Of a stretch of 64,000 nucleotides of DNA, positions 43,329 through 51,515 are shown one piece after another. This DNA is from Clostridiaceae bacterium (GTDB taxonomy: Bacteria > Bacillota_I > Bacilli_A > Erysipelotrichales > Coprobacillaceae), in the NCBI GenBank assembly GCA_902363625.1, contig CABJAS010000006.1:186001-250000 (forward strand). Reading direction: 5' to 3'. The notes beneath the pieces were generated by a model. That model searched no databases. It was not told the origin of the DNA and saw only the letters and a program-made list of their open reading frames with translations. A program made the position numbers and the translations under genes. Every line of letters starts with the position of its first letter. Position 1 is the first letter of the stretch.

Positions 43329-44432
43329 ATGGATAAAGCACCATTTAAATATGACATTGTAGGGAGTTTTTTAAGACCGGAGCGTTTGAAAAAGGCTCGT
43401 GAAGATTATTTTAACCATTCGATTACAAAAGAAGAATTGACGGTTATCGAAAATGAGGAAATAAAAAAACTGATTGATAAACAAAAAAGTCTAGGATTAA
43501 AAGCAGTTACCGATGGAGAATTCCGTCGACGTTGGTGGCATTTAGATTTCATACAGGCATTAAACGGCATTAGTGTGTATGATAAAGTCACTACCGGTTT
43601 TCAGGGAAAAGAAATGAAAGTACAGGGAAGCTATATCAGCAGTCCTATTTCTTTTAATGAAAAGCATCCATTTTTAGAACATTTCCGTCTTACTCAGGAA
43701 ATTGCCGGAGATACGCTAGTTAAACAGACGATACCGGGACCTAATATGATTTATTTAGATTCCTTAATTCTTTCACCACAGTATAAAGAAAATCCAGTTT
43801 ATTCAGATTTAGCGGATTTTAGAAAAGATCTTATTGAAACTTATCAGAAAGCTATTTCAGCATTTTATGAGGCAGGATGCCGTTATCTCCAATTAGATGA
43901 TACATCATGGGGTGCGCTTTTTTCTTCTGCTTTTAGAGAAAAAATTGAAGCCTGTGGCTATCAGCCGGATCAGTTAATTAACGAATTTGGGGATATCACG
44001 GAAGCAGCTTTAAGAGTAAAACCAAAGGATATGGTGATCACTTTCCATATCTGTAAAGGAAATTTCCAGTCCTCATGGCTTTATGAAGGATTTTACGATG
44101 TTATTGCCAAACGATTATTTTCTATTGATGCCTTTGATGGTTTTTTCTTGGAGTATGATGATGAACGTTCAGGAGATTTCAGTCCATTAAAATACATTCA
44201 TAATCAAAAAGTAGTATTAGGCTTAATTACTACTAAAACCGCAGATTTAGAAGATAAAGAAGTAATCAAGCAAAGAATTATAGAAGCCAGTCAATATGTT
44301 CCATTAGAACAGCTATGCCTGTCTCCGCAATGCGGTTTTGCTTCTACGCAGGAAGGAAACCATATCACTCAGCAGCAGCAATGGGCTAAACTTGAACATG
44401 TTGTTGCGATTGCAAATGAAGTATTTAAATAA
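43329..44432 (+). CDS. MetE C-terminal-like methyltransferase (YxjG/YxjH type)
   Basis: 367 residues from the ATG at 43329 with GGGGGAATAAG upstream; a GTG one codon earlier is possible. It has the UROD/MetE-like barrel: DIVGSFLRPERLKKAR, LKAVTDGEFRRRWWHLDF, CRYLQLDDTSW, ITFHICKGN (zinc His and Cys) and LSPQCGFAS (zinc Cys). It corresponds to the catalytic half of cobalamin-independent methionine synthase; short paralogues are thought to methylate homocysteine or salvage methyl groups with other donors. Single gene with promoter and terminator. Confidence 0.9.
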   Translation: MDKAPFKYDIVGSFLRPERLKKAREDYFNHSITKEELTVIENEEIKKLIDKQKSLGLKAVTDGEFRRRWWHLDFIQALNGISVYDKVTTGFQGKEMKVQGSYISSPISFNEKHPFLEHFRLTQEIAGDTLVKQTIPGPNMIYLDSLILSPQYKENPVYSDLADFRKDLIETYQKAISAFYEAGCRYLQLDDTSWGALFSSAFREKIEACGYQPDQLINEFGDITEAALRVKPKDMVITFHICKGNFQSSWLYEGFYDVIAKRLFSIDAFDGFFLEYDDERSGDFSPLKYIHNQKVVLGLITTKTADLEDKEVIKQRIIEASQYVPLEQLCLSPQCGFASTQEGNHITQQQQWAKLEHVVAIANEVFK

Positions 44433-44456
44433 AAGTCGGCGTAACCCGACTTTTTG
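44431..44456 (+). terminator. Terminator of the MetE-like gene
   Basis: AAAGTCGG/CCGACTTT (44432-44439 with 44446-44453), then T-rich. Confidence 0.85.
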
Positions 44457-44483
44457 CTTTGTCTATCAAAACTGTCCTACAAC

Positions 44484-44506
44484 AAAAAATGGATCCTAAG
44501 ATCCAT
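44484..44506 (-). terminator. Terminator of the second HAD phosphatase gene
   Basis: ATGGATC/GATCCAT stem with a CTAA loop (TTAG on the minus-strand RNA), then a six-base T-run on minus. Confidence 0.85.
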
Positions 44507-44507
44507 C

Positions 44508-45305
44508 TTATAAAAATAATTCTTCCAGTTTACAAGCGACACCATCCTGATCTACCGGCAGACAGACTTCATCTGCATGCTCTTTAACGTGTTCGGGCGC
44601 ATTGCCCATTGCTATACCGTGTCCCACAGTCTGAAGCATTTCAATATCATTCGGTCCGTCTCCAAAGGCATAGCTGTCTTGAACATCAATATTCAGCTTC
44701 TCCAAGACTTTTAATATCCCCGTGGCTTTTGATGTATTCTTAGAATAGAGTTCAAAAGTAAACGGGGGATTTCCCATCATTGCAAAATCGTCTCCTTCCA
44801 AGCTGCGGCAAAAAGCAATATTTTCTTCACCGACCGGAAGCATCTCTAATTTCACAATGTCATCTAACAGCTGATGAGGAGTAAAATCCTCTGTTTTTAT
44901 ATAATCATAATTAACACTGCAGCGATCATAGAATGCTTTCATCAGTTTATTCTCTTTATTCATATAAGAATATTCTTTCGTCTGCATAATATATTCAATC
45001 TTGCGTGTTTCAAAATCATTAATTAACGTTTCTATTAATTGTTTTTTCATTGGCGCATGATAAAGCAAATGATCATGGTATAAAACCACTGCACCATTGG
45101 ACAATACGTAACCATCAAAGCCGAAATCCACAATATCTTTATCTAAAAAGGCATAGGGCCTTCCTGTAGCAATAAAGATTAAATGCCCTTTTTCCTGTAC
45201 TTTCTTTAATACTTCCTGTGTTTTTTTACTAATGGCAGGCGCATCGTTCTCGTTTTCACGATACAACAATGTGCCATCCATATCAAAAAATATGACCTTT
45301 TTCAT
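44508..45305 (-). CDS. Cof-type HAD-IIB phosphatase
   Basis: 265 residues. Motif I is FFDMDGTLLYRE, motif II IFIATGRPYAF, motif III contains the conserved Lys in SKNTSKATG, and motif IV is YAFGDGPNDIEML. It is a Mg2+-dependent phosphatase of the same subfamily as the gene at 30027-30872 but diverged; the substrate is probably a sugar phosphate, flavin phosphate or similar. ATG with GGGGTGAGG upstream. Monocistronic. Confidence 0.9.
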   Translation of the reverse strand: MKKVIFFDMDGTLLYRENENDAPAISKKTQEVLKKVQEKGHLIFIATGRPYAFLDKDIVDFGFDGYVLSNGAVVLYHDHLLYHAPMKKQLIETLINDFETRKIEYIMQTKEYSYMNKENKLMKAFYDRCSVNYDYIKTEDFTPHQLLDDIVKLEMLPVGEENIAFCRSLEGDDFAMMGNPPFTFELYSKNTSKATGILKVLEKLNIDVQDSYAFGDGPNDIEMLQTVGHGIAMGNAPEHVKEHADEVCLPVDQDGVACKLEELFL

Positions 45306-45365
45306 TTTTTCACCTCACCCCATTATAGCAAAGCTCTTTAATAGGATGTATTATTTTGAGAATAA

Positions 45366-45392
45366 GAAAAACTTTTCGCTAAGCAAAAAGTT
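45366..45392 (-). terminator. Terminator of the response-regulator-like gene
   Basis: AACTTTT/AAAAGTT stem extended by GC/GC, followed on minus by TTTTCTT. Confidence 0.72.
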
Positions 45393-46056
45393 AATCTACG
45401 ACCATCTTATATCCTGTCTGCCAAATATCAGTAATATATTTTTCATCAGGATGTGCAGAGGCTAATTTCTTTTCAATTGTACTGATTAATCCTTGTATAT
45501 AATCAATGGTGATTGCTGCATTTTCACTAAACAGCATTTCTTTCATCTTTTCTGCAGTGAATGAGCGATAAGGATGTGCCATCAAAAGATCTAAGATCAA
45601 AAGTTCTTTATCATTGATTAAGACTTCTTTATTGCCTACCATTAGCTTAGAGGTACTGACATTTAATTCTAAATCTTTAAAATGCAGGATCTCTTGTTTG
45701 GTTGGTTCATAATCCTTAATCAGCTGATGAGCAATGTTGAGCATTTGTCCATAATTGATCTGTCCATACATCAGCTTATCGACATGCTGCTGTTCAAATT
45801 CTTTTACGCGTTCACCCTCTGTAACGTCATAAACGATCACCGGCAAACGATAATCCTTAAAATAAGTGATTAGGTTTGGGTGCTTTAAATATTGAAAACT
45901 CGCTAAAACGATATTAAAAGTGTTCTTTTTAAGTGCAGTTTCGATATATTGTTCAGTTGTGCAATACAATTCAACGTCACTTGTTTTAAAATACTCTTTC
46001 ATCGTGTCTCTTGTATATTGATTATCTTCGATAACTAACCATAATTGTTTTGCCAT
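45391..46056 (-). CDS. OmpR-type winged-helix protein with degenerate receiver
   Basis: 221 residues from the ATG at 46056 (GGAGGG upstream; an earlier GTG overlaps the RBS). The C-terminal ~95 residues are an OmpR/PhoB winged helix (VLINDKELLILDLLMAHPYR, ITDIWQTGYKMV). The N-terminal domain has receiver length and an acidic pair (IEDNQ), but the phosphorylation site is replaced (NIVLASFQYLKHP has Ala where Asp is expected) and the usual KPF lysine motif is not visible. It therefore probably acts without phosphorylation. No histidine kinase adjoins. It lies just downstream of a GH1 gene on the same strand. Confidence 0.8.
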   Translation of the reverse strand: MAKQLWLVIEDNQYTRDTMKEYFKTSDVELYCTTEQYIETALKKNTFNIVLASFQYLKHPNLITYFKDYRLPVIVYDVTEGERVKEFEQQHVDKLMYGQINYGQMLNIAHQLIKDYEPTKQEILHFKDLELNVSTSKLMVGNKEVLINDKELLILDLLMAHPYRSFTAEKMKEMLFSENAAITIDYIQGLISTIEKKLASAHPDEKYITDIWQTGYKMVVD

Positions 46057-46112
46057 GACTTTTCCCTCCACGCCTATTATAGACCTATAAGAGGGAAAAA
46101 TGAATATTAAAA

Positions 46113-47555
46113 TTACAATATTTCGCCATTGCTTCCAATCACTTTTTGATACCAGTAGAAAGAATCTTTGCGATAGCGCTTAAGATCTTTAAGATCATGT
46201 TCATCACGGTTTACATAAATAAATCCATAGCGTTTTGCCATTCCCTGATGGGTAGAAATTAAATCAATCGCAGACCATGGGCAAAAACCAATTAGATTGA
46301 CTCCGTCGTTGATCGCTAAACGGCATTGAGCAATGTGATTTTTTAAGTATTCAATGCGGTATGGATCATGGATACTTCCATCTTCTTCTAATTTATCATA
46401 AGCTCCTAATCCATTTTCCGTGATAATGATAGGCAGGTCATAGCGATAAGCTAATCTTCTTAATGCATTACGCAGTCCCACAGCATCTATTTCCCAGCCA
46501 AATTCTGAACGTACTAAATGTGGATTTGCATAGCCCTTGGCTACTCCTTGAATATTATAAGAAGTCATATCGTCAGCTCCGCCATTTTGACTGATTGCCA
46601 TGCCGACACTTTCATCCTCTAAACGAGAATATCCAACAGTTGCAGACATGTAGTAATTGAGTGTCAGCCAATTTGCATTGTGAGCAGCGATAATTTCCAT
46701 ATCTCCCGGCTGAACATCCGGCAAAGCATCACGGTCTTCTAAGAAGCGCCATACCAAGGGATGATATTTTCCTTTGCAGGCAACATCTAAATAAAGATAG
46801 ACTCTAAACGCATCATTATTATCTACAGCAAGCTGGTCTTCCGGGCGTGAACTGTTTGCATACCCCGGTTCATAGTGAACTGTTGGACCAATCAGCGCAT
46901 CCGGCCACATTTCCTGACAAATGCCAATTACCTTTGATTCTGCAACCAATTTGATATGTGCTATATTAATTCCTGCTTTTAAGGCATTTTGATCGTCAAT
47001 CCCAGCTGTTTTATCTCCAAATGAACTATTCAGCATATCAAAGAAAAAGCTATTGTATTCATTATTGACTGTCCAATGCTTTACACGATCACCAAATTCT
47101 TTAAAACAAACTGTACAGTATTCAGCAAAGTCATCGATCACTTCTCTTGAACGCCATCCGCCATAGCGTTCTTCTAAGCAGTTCGGAATATCAAAGTGAT
47201 GCAATGTCACAATAGGGGTAATTCCGTTTTTTAAGCATTCATCGATCACATCATTATAATGCTTTACCCCTAGGGCATTCACGATTCCATCACCATTAGG
47301 GATTATTCTTGTCCAAGCAATAGAAAAACGATAAGCCTTAAATCCCATTTCTTTCATTAATGCGATATCTTCTTTATAACGATGGTAATGATCACTGGTC
47401 GTTGAGAAGTCCGCAATATTATCAGGTACTGGTCTTAGCTCCCTTTCACATTTAGATTTTCCATCCTCATCATAAGCCCCTTCGCATTGAAAAGCACTTG
47501 TACTTGCTCCCCAAAGGAATCCTTCAGGGAAAGAGATTAGTTTTTTATATTCCAT
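46113..47555 (-). CDS. GH1 6-phospho-beta-glucosidase (second of two)
   Basis: 480 residues, ATG behind AAAGGAGCTGAAATT. N-terminal [20 protein letters not shown]; acid/base Glu in TVNNEYN; nucleophile Glu in IIITENGLGAYD; phosphate-binding end [16 protein letters not shown]. The acid/base region is N-N-E-Y rather than F-N-E-P, and it is about as distant from the GH1 at 35695-37176 as separate subfamilies are, so substrate choice probably differs. It follows the GH3 gene in the same direction but across a terminator. Cytoplasmic. Confidence 0.92.
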   Translation of the reverse strand: MEYKKLISFPEGFLWGASTSAFQCEGAYDEDGKSKCERELRPVPDNIADFSTTSDHYHRYKEDIALMKEMGFKAYRFSIAWTRIIPNGDGIVNALGVKHYNDVIDECLKNGITPIVTLHHFDIPNCLEERYGGWRSREVIDDFAEYCTVCFKEFGDRVKHWTVNNEYNSFFFDMLNSSFGDKTAGIDDQNALKAGINIAHIKLVAESKVIGICQEMWPDALIGPTVHYEPGYANSSRPEDQLAVDNNDAFRVYLYLDVACKGKYHPLVWRFLEDRDALPDVQPGDMEIIAAHNANWLTLNYYMSATVGYSRLEDESVGMAISQNGGADDMTSYNIQGVAKGYANPHLVRSEFGWEIDAVGLRNALRRLAYRYDLPIIITENGLGAYDKLEEDGSIHDPYRIEYLKNHIAQCRLAINDGVNLIGFCPWSAIDLISTHQGMAKRYGFIYVNRDEHDLKDLKRYRKDSFYWYQKVIGSNGEIL

Positions 47556-47617
47556 AATTTCAGCTCCTTTACTCTATTAGTATACCGATTTTCTATTTTT
47601 TCTTAGCTTTTTTTCAA

Positions 47618-47643
47618 CAAAAGAAACACCGGAATAACCGGTG
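47618..47643 (-). terminator. Terminator of the GH3 gene
   Basis: CACCGG/CCGGTG stem (47627-47632 with 47638-47643), then TTTCTTTTG on minus. Confidence 0.82.
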
Positions 47644-49410
47644 CTACAATAAACCTAAATTATGCTTCCAGCGTAAGATTCTTTCTACAGAAGTATTGAT
47701 TTGTTCCATGCTGATCGTTCCATCTTGAACAGCTTTTTCTACGGCTTCAATCTGTTGTGGAGCATCACTGGTCAAAAGCATGTCATTGCCGGCTAGAATA
47801 GCCATAACAGCAATGTTTTCACTATCTGCATATTCAGCAACGCCATCCATTGCCAAATCATCTGTGATAATCACCTTATCAAACCCCAGATCATTTCTTA
47901 ATATTGAATGAACCTCTAAAGAAAGGGATGCCGGATGAACACTGTCCATTGAGGTGACGATATTATGGTTAACTAAGATACATTCAGCTCCGTTTTCTAT
48001 ACCGGCAAGAAACGGCAGAAAATCACTGCTTGTAAAGGTGTCATAGCTTCTTTCATCATAGCAAATGTTTGTATGAGTATCCCCATTATTGCCATAGCCC
48101 GGGAAATGTTTCAAGACACTGCCCATTCGATCCTGCTTCATACGCCATACAACCTGTCCTACATAATCAGCATCCTCGCTGGCACTCTTGCCAAAACTGC
48201 GGTCATAAATAAAATCATTGGGATTTGTAGAGACATCTGCAACCGGTGCAAAGTTGACATTGATGCCAAATCCTTGCAGAAAACGAGATTTCTCATCGAC
48301 ATCTTGAAGAATTGCCTGCATTCCTCCTTGATTAAAAAGTGCTTGCGGTGACAAAAACGGAGTATCACGGAAATAACGGCTCACACGGTTAACAGTTCCT
48401 CCCTCTTCATCTGTTCCAATAAGCAAAGGAATCTTGCTTGCTAACTGATAGGAAGTAATATTCTGTGTTACTTCTTCTGCTGTCTTATTTTCAAAGTCCC
48501 GTCCAAAAAGAATATAGCCCCCGATCTGATATTCTTCAACAAAGGCTGTTTGATCTTCTTTGGGACAGCGTGCCATAAACATCTGTCCGATCTTCTCTTG
48601 GGCGCTCATCTGATTCATCAAGGCAATAATCGGATCAAGATACCCCAAATCCACTTTGGTTACATCAATAAATTGGATAGCCACATCTTGCACACCCTCA
48701 TGAGTAGCATTGATTTTTCCATGATAGGTTACTTTAGCGTCATATCCTGCAATCACATTATCCCCTCGTACGTTCATGCGGCTAAATAAATATTCACTGC
48801 CGTCACCCGCTCTGATTGCGATAAAATCCTCAGTCGCCTCCATAATCGTTCCCTCATAATAACGATCGATTTCTTTTATTTCCATAGAGACTAGGATAAC
48901 GTTTTGTAGTTGCTGATCCGGATTTAAGGTCCCTCGATAGGTCACAGTAATTTGGTTTTCGGCAATAAGCTGTCCGCCGCTGATTTTATCTTCTGCTGTT
49001 TTAAAACCATAAGTTCCCTCTTCACTAGATAAGAAGACAACATCTTCATCTTCTGACTCAATAATACCTTGAATCGTATGAGTAGGTAATATAATCGTTG
49101 CTTTTATCAGCCTTGCCTTTTGTACAGTATCCTTGTTTTCTTTTAAATGTCCTTTGTAGGTCAATTCAATATCGCCATTGACCTCAACCGGATCTCCTTC
49201 AAATACTGTCTTTTCCCGATTAAATATATAAATATGCTGATCGTCATTTATTATTGTTACGGTTTGTTCACTAACGGCTTTGATTGTTCCGTGCATAGTC
49301 TTTTCCTTATTTAAAATAGGAATCATAATTGCAACTATAGTCGTAATAATGATTAGCAGAAGAAATAAGACTCTTATTATTTTATTGTTTTTACGTGCAT
49401 GTTTTTTCAT
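47644..49410 (-). CDS. Membrane-anchored GH3 glycosidase (NagZ-like) with three N-terminal beta repeats
   Basis: 588 residues from the ATG at 49410 (AAGGGG upstream). A basic N-terminus and one membrane segment (VLFLLLIIITTIVAIMIPIL) are followed by three repeats of ~70 residues, each starting with a GTI or GII strand and ending VTYRG/LTYKG/VTYHG. The GH3 domain has NagZ landmarks: IGTDEEGGTVNR, VLKHFPGYGNNGDTHTN with the His/Asp dyad, and ITDDLAMDGVAEY with the nucleophile Asp. It probably removes N-acetylglucosamine from peptidoglycan fragments or other glycans outside the membrane. Confidence 0.88.
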   Translation of the reverse strand: MKKHARKNNKIIRVLFLLLIIITTIVAIMIPILNKEKTMHGTIKAVSEQTVTIINDDQHIYIFNREKTVFEGDPVEVNGDIELTYKGHLKENKDTVQKARLIKATIILPTHTIQGIIESEDEDVVFLSSEEGTYGFKTAEDKISGGQLIAENQITVTYRGTLNPDQQLQNVILVSMEIKEIDRYYEGTIMEATEDFIAIRAGDGSEYLFSRMNVRGDNVIAGYDAKVTYHGKINATHEGVQDVAIQFIDVTKVDLGYLDPIIALMNQMSAQEKIGQMFMARCPKEDQTAFVEEYQIGGYILFGRDFENKTAEEVTQNITSYQLASKIPLLIGTDEEGGTVNRVSRYFRDTPFLSPQALFNQGGMQAILQDVDEKSRFLQGFGINVNFAPVADVSTNPNDFIYDRSFGKSASEDADYVGQVVWRMKQDRMGSVLKHFPGYGNNGDTHTNICYDERSYDTFTSSDFLPFLAGIENGAECILVNHNIVTSMDSVHPASLSLEVHSILRNDLGFDKVIITDDLAMDGVAEYADSENIAVMAILAGNDMLLTSDAPQQIEAVEKAVQDGTISMEQINTSVERILRWKHNLGLL

Positions 49411-49489
49411 TGGTATCCCCTTCATTTTTATTCTAACATAGAATAAATGCGATCCTTTGTATTATTTAGTAAATAGTAGTTGATGCATG

Positions 49490-49518
49490 TAAAAAATCTC
49501 CCAATGCACTTGGGAGAT
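49490..49518 (-). terminator. Terminator of the PTS EIIC gene
   Basis: ATCTCCCAA/TTGGGAGAT (49496-49504 with 49510-49518), then TTTTTTAC on minus. Confidence 0.88.
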
Positions 49519-49536
49519 CATGACGATAGCTTTTAA

Positions 49537-50874
49537 TTAATCTGCGTTTTGTTTATTTGACATCATAACAAACGGTGTCCATAACAATACTAAGAAGACG
49601 ATTCCGATTGCCTGATAGATAGTCGCTCTGAATCCTCCGCCGGTAACTAAGAATCCGCTTAATAAAGGCGGTGTTACCCAAGGAATAGACAGACATCCAC
49701 GTTCAATGATATTGAAGTCCATTAATAAGTAAGTTGTGATAGATAAAACAACCGGACCTAAGATAAATGGAAGCATATAGATAGGGTTCATAACGATTGG
49801 TAAACCAAAGATGATAGGTTCATTGATTTCAAATAACCCCGGTGCGATTGAGATGCTGATGACTGTACGTTCTGCTTGTACTTTACTGAATAGTAAAGAC
49901 GCAATCAGTAACCCTAAAGTTGCTCCTGATCCACCCATTTTTGTGAATAAGTCAACTCCTGGCACAACATTAGGAATAGCTTGATGGTTTTCAAAAGCTG
50001 CTGTATTTTGCACTAACATCGGTGTAAAGATTGGTGTTGTCACCGCTCCTACTAAGTTAGCCCCATGTAATCCAAATACCCATAAGATATGTGTTAAAAA
50101 TGATACTAATACGGCAGTTCCTAAAGTATCGGCAACACTGTTTAATGGTGCAGATACGAATTTTTGGATAATAGTCCATAAGTTCATTCCGGTAAATCTG
50201 TCAATATAAGTTCCTACTGCCACAATTAAAATAACGGTTAAGATAGCCGGTACTAATACGGTGAATGATCCTGCTACTGCTGGTGGTACACCGTCTGGCA
50301 ACGTAATTTTTAATTTATCATTTTTAGATAAACGAATGAATACTTCGGCTACAACGATTGTAAGAAGCATCCCAACGAACATTCCGTTAGAATCTAATTT
50401 TGCTCCAGCGATACCGCCACTGGCAATATCATCTGTCAATACTTCTACATTTTTCGCATTTTCAGCCCAAGAATAAGAATTGTTTAAAGTCTGCACTGCT
50501 GGTGCTAACCCTAAATAGCAAGTAAGTGAAACAACTGAAGTGGCAATACCATCTCCGTTTAACCCTTTTGCCATTTGGTAACCTAATGTAACTACAAGTA
50601 ATACAGCCATCATGTTGATTGACCCTTTGTTTACTGCTGACATTACATCAGAGATCCCTGTATTGTTGATAAAGTTTGTATATCCGTTATAGATAGACAT
50701 AACATTCAATCCGTTTTCAGCGAATACCCCCTGAATGTTATTGATTAATACCGCAACCGCACCCACGATTGTTACCGGCATAATCACGACGAAAGCATCC
50801 CTAATTGCAACTAAGTGTCTTTGTGACCCGATTCTAGCTGCAAATGGGACGAACTTTTCTTCTAAGAATTTCAT
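49537..50874 (-). CDS. PTS EIIC, cellobiose/lactose family permease
   Basis: 445 residues, about ten membrane segments, ATG behind AGGAGGAACTAGC. It has the Lac/Cel-type EIIC pattern: VPFAARIGSQRHLVAIRDAF, VFGLHGANLVGAV, KMGGSGATLGLL, and GLFEINEPIIFGLPIVMNP, which carries the substrate-contacting Glu. It would import and phosphorylate beta-diglucosides or similar sugars with EIIA and EIIB partners, neither of which is in the window. The GH1 6-phospho-beta-glucosidases here are the natural next step. It has a strong promoter with a near-perfect cre site. Confidence 0.93.
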   Translation of the reverse strand: MKFLEEKFVPFAARIGSQRHLVAIRDAFVVIMPVTIVGAVAVLINNIQGVFAENGLNVMSIYNGYTNFINNTGISDVMSAVNKGSINMMAVLLVVTLGYQMAKGLNGDGIATSVVSLTCYLGLAPAVQTLNNSYSWAENAKNVEVLTDDIASGGIAGAKLDSNGMFVGMLLTIVVAEVFIRLSKNDKLKITLPDGVPPAVAGSFTVLVPAILTVILIVAVGTYIDRFTGMNLWTIIQKFVSAPLNSVADTLGTAVLVSFLTHILWVFGLHGANLVGAVTTPIFTPMLVQNTAAFENHQAIPNVVPGVDLFTKMGGSGATLGLLIASLLFSKVQAERTVISISIAPGLFEINEPIIFGLPIVMNPIYMLPFILGPVVLSITTYLLMDFNIIERGCLSIPWVTPPLLSGFLVTGGGFRATIYQAIGIVFLVLLWTPFVMMSNKQNAD

Positions 50875-50901
50875 TGCTAGTTCCTCCTATTAAATTTTAA
50901 C

Positions 50902-50919
50902 TATGCAAGTAATTGCATA
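50902..50919. promoter_or_regulatory. Inverted repeat in the EIIC leader
   Basis: TATGCAAGTAATTGCATA: perfect 7-bp arms around GTAA, 28 bases before the start codon. Candidate operator for a local sugar regulator. Confidence 0.6.
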
Positions 50920-50977
50920 CTTAGAATACCGATTTATTTTGCGCATTATCCGTATTCCACCCTTATCGTCACCACTT

Positions 50978-51006
50978 ATGATAACTAATGAAGAAAGCGT
51001 TGTCAA
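50978..51006 (-). promoter_or_regulatory. Promoter of the EIIC gene
   Basis: Minus strand TTGACA (51001-51006), 17-base spacer, TATCAT (50978-50983). Confidence 0.82.
50992..51005. promoter_or_regulatory. Probable cre site (CcpA) at the EIIC promoter
   Basis: AGAAAGCGTTGTCA matches 13 of 14 positions of TGWNANCGNTNWCA and overlaps the -35, so catabolite repression is expected. Confidence 0.65.
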
Positions 51007-51125
51007 TATTTTTTGTATTCACTTACATACAAAAATTTATCCTATTTATATTAAAATTTTTATTCCTCATACGATTAATACTAGACGATTAAAAAATTTT
51101 GGTGTATGATGTAAAAGTAAATTAT

Positions 51126-51209
51126 GCAGAAGTGGTGGAATGGCAGACACGCTGTCTTCAGGCGGCAGTGCGGCAACGCGTGGGAGTTCAAATCTCCTCT
51201 TCTGCACCA
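51126..51209 (+). tRNA. tRNA-Leu (anticodon CAG)
   Basis: Acceptor arms GCAGAAG/CTTCTGC with encoded CCA (51207-51209). The D-loop contains GGAATGGCAGA. The anticodon stem CTGTC/GGCAG has loop TTCAGGC, so the anticodon is CAG at 51159-51161. The long variable arm (TGCGGCAACGCGTG) is typical of class II tRNA. The T-arm is GGGAG-TTCAAAT-CTCCT. A TATGAT at 51105-51110 with a weak -35 precedes it. Confidence 0.96.
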
Positions 51210-51219
51210 TTTGAACGGA

Positions 51220-51247
51220 ACGACGGATTATATCTGTCGTTTTTTTG
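51220..51247 (+). terminator. Terminator of tRNA-Leu
   Basis: ACGAC/GTCGT stem with further pairing (GGAT/ATCT) inside, then TTTTTTT. Confidence 0.8.
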
Positions 51248-51337
51248 TTTAAATGATTATCCACACGATAAACAGCTTAATTTTATGTGAAAAAGTTAAA
51301 CTGACATAGTATTTTATAAATATATAAGAGATAAATA

Positions 51338-51390
51338 AAACCGTAGATCAGCTGTTCACTTATTCGTGATACCTCGTCTACGGTTTTTTT
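51338..51390. terminator. Bidirectional terminator after the lantibiotic-immunity operon
   Basis: AAACCGTAGA/TCTACGGTTT arms (51338-51347 with 51377-51386) enclose a smaller TCAC/GTGA stem; T-runs lie on both strands. It is ~125 bases past the histidine-kinase stop on minus. The rest of the 300-base gap between the tRNA and the kinase gene shows no gene. Confidence 0.75.
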
Positions 51391-51515
51391 GGTTAATATG
51401 CCATAATAAAATTCTATAGTGAATAAATATCCGTGAAAGCGAATATCATTATAATCAAATTTTTGATCGTTTATGAAAAACCTTCACGTTTCTAATTGTT
51501 TATCTTCTGATATCT

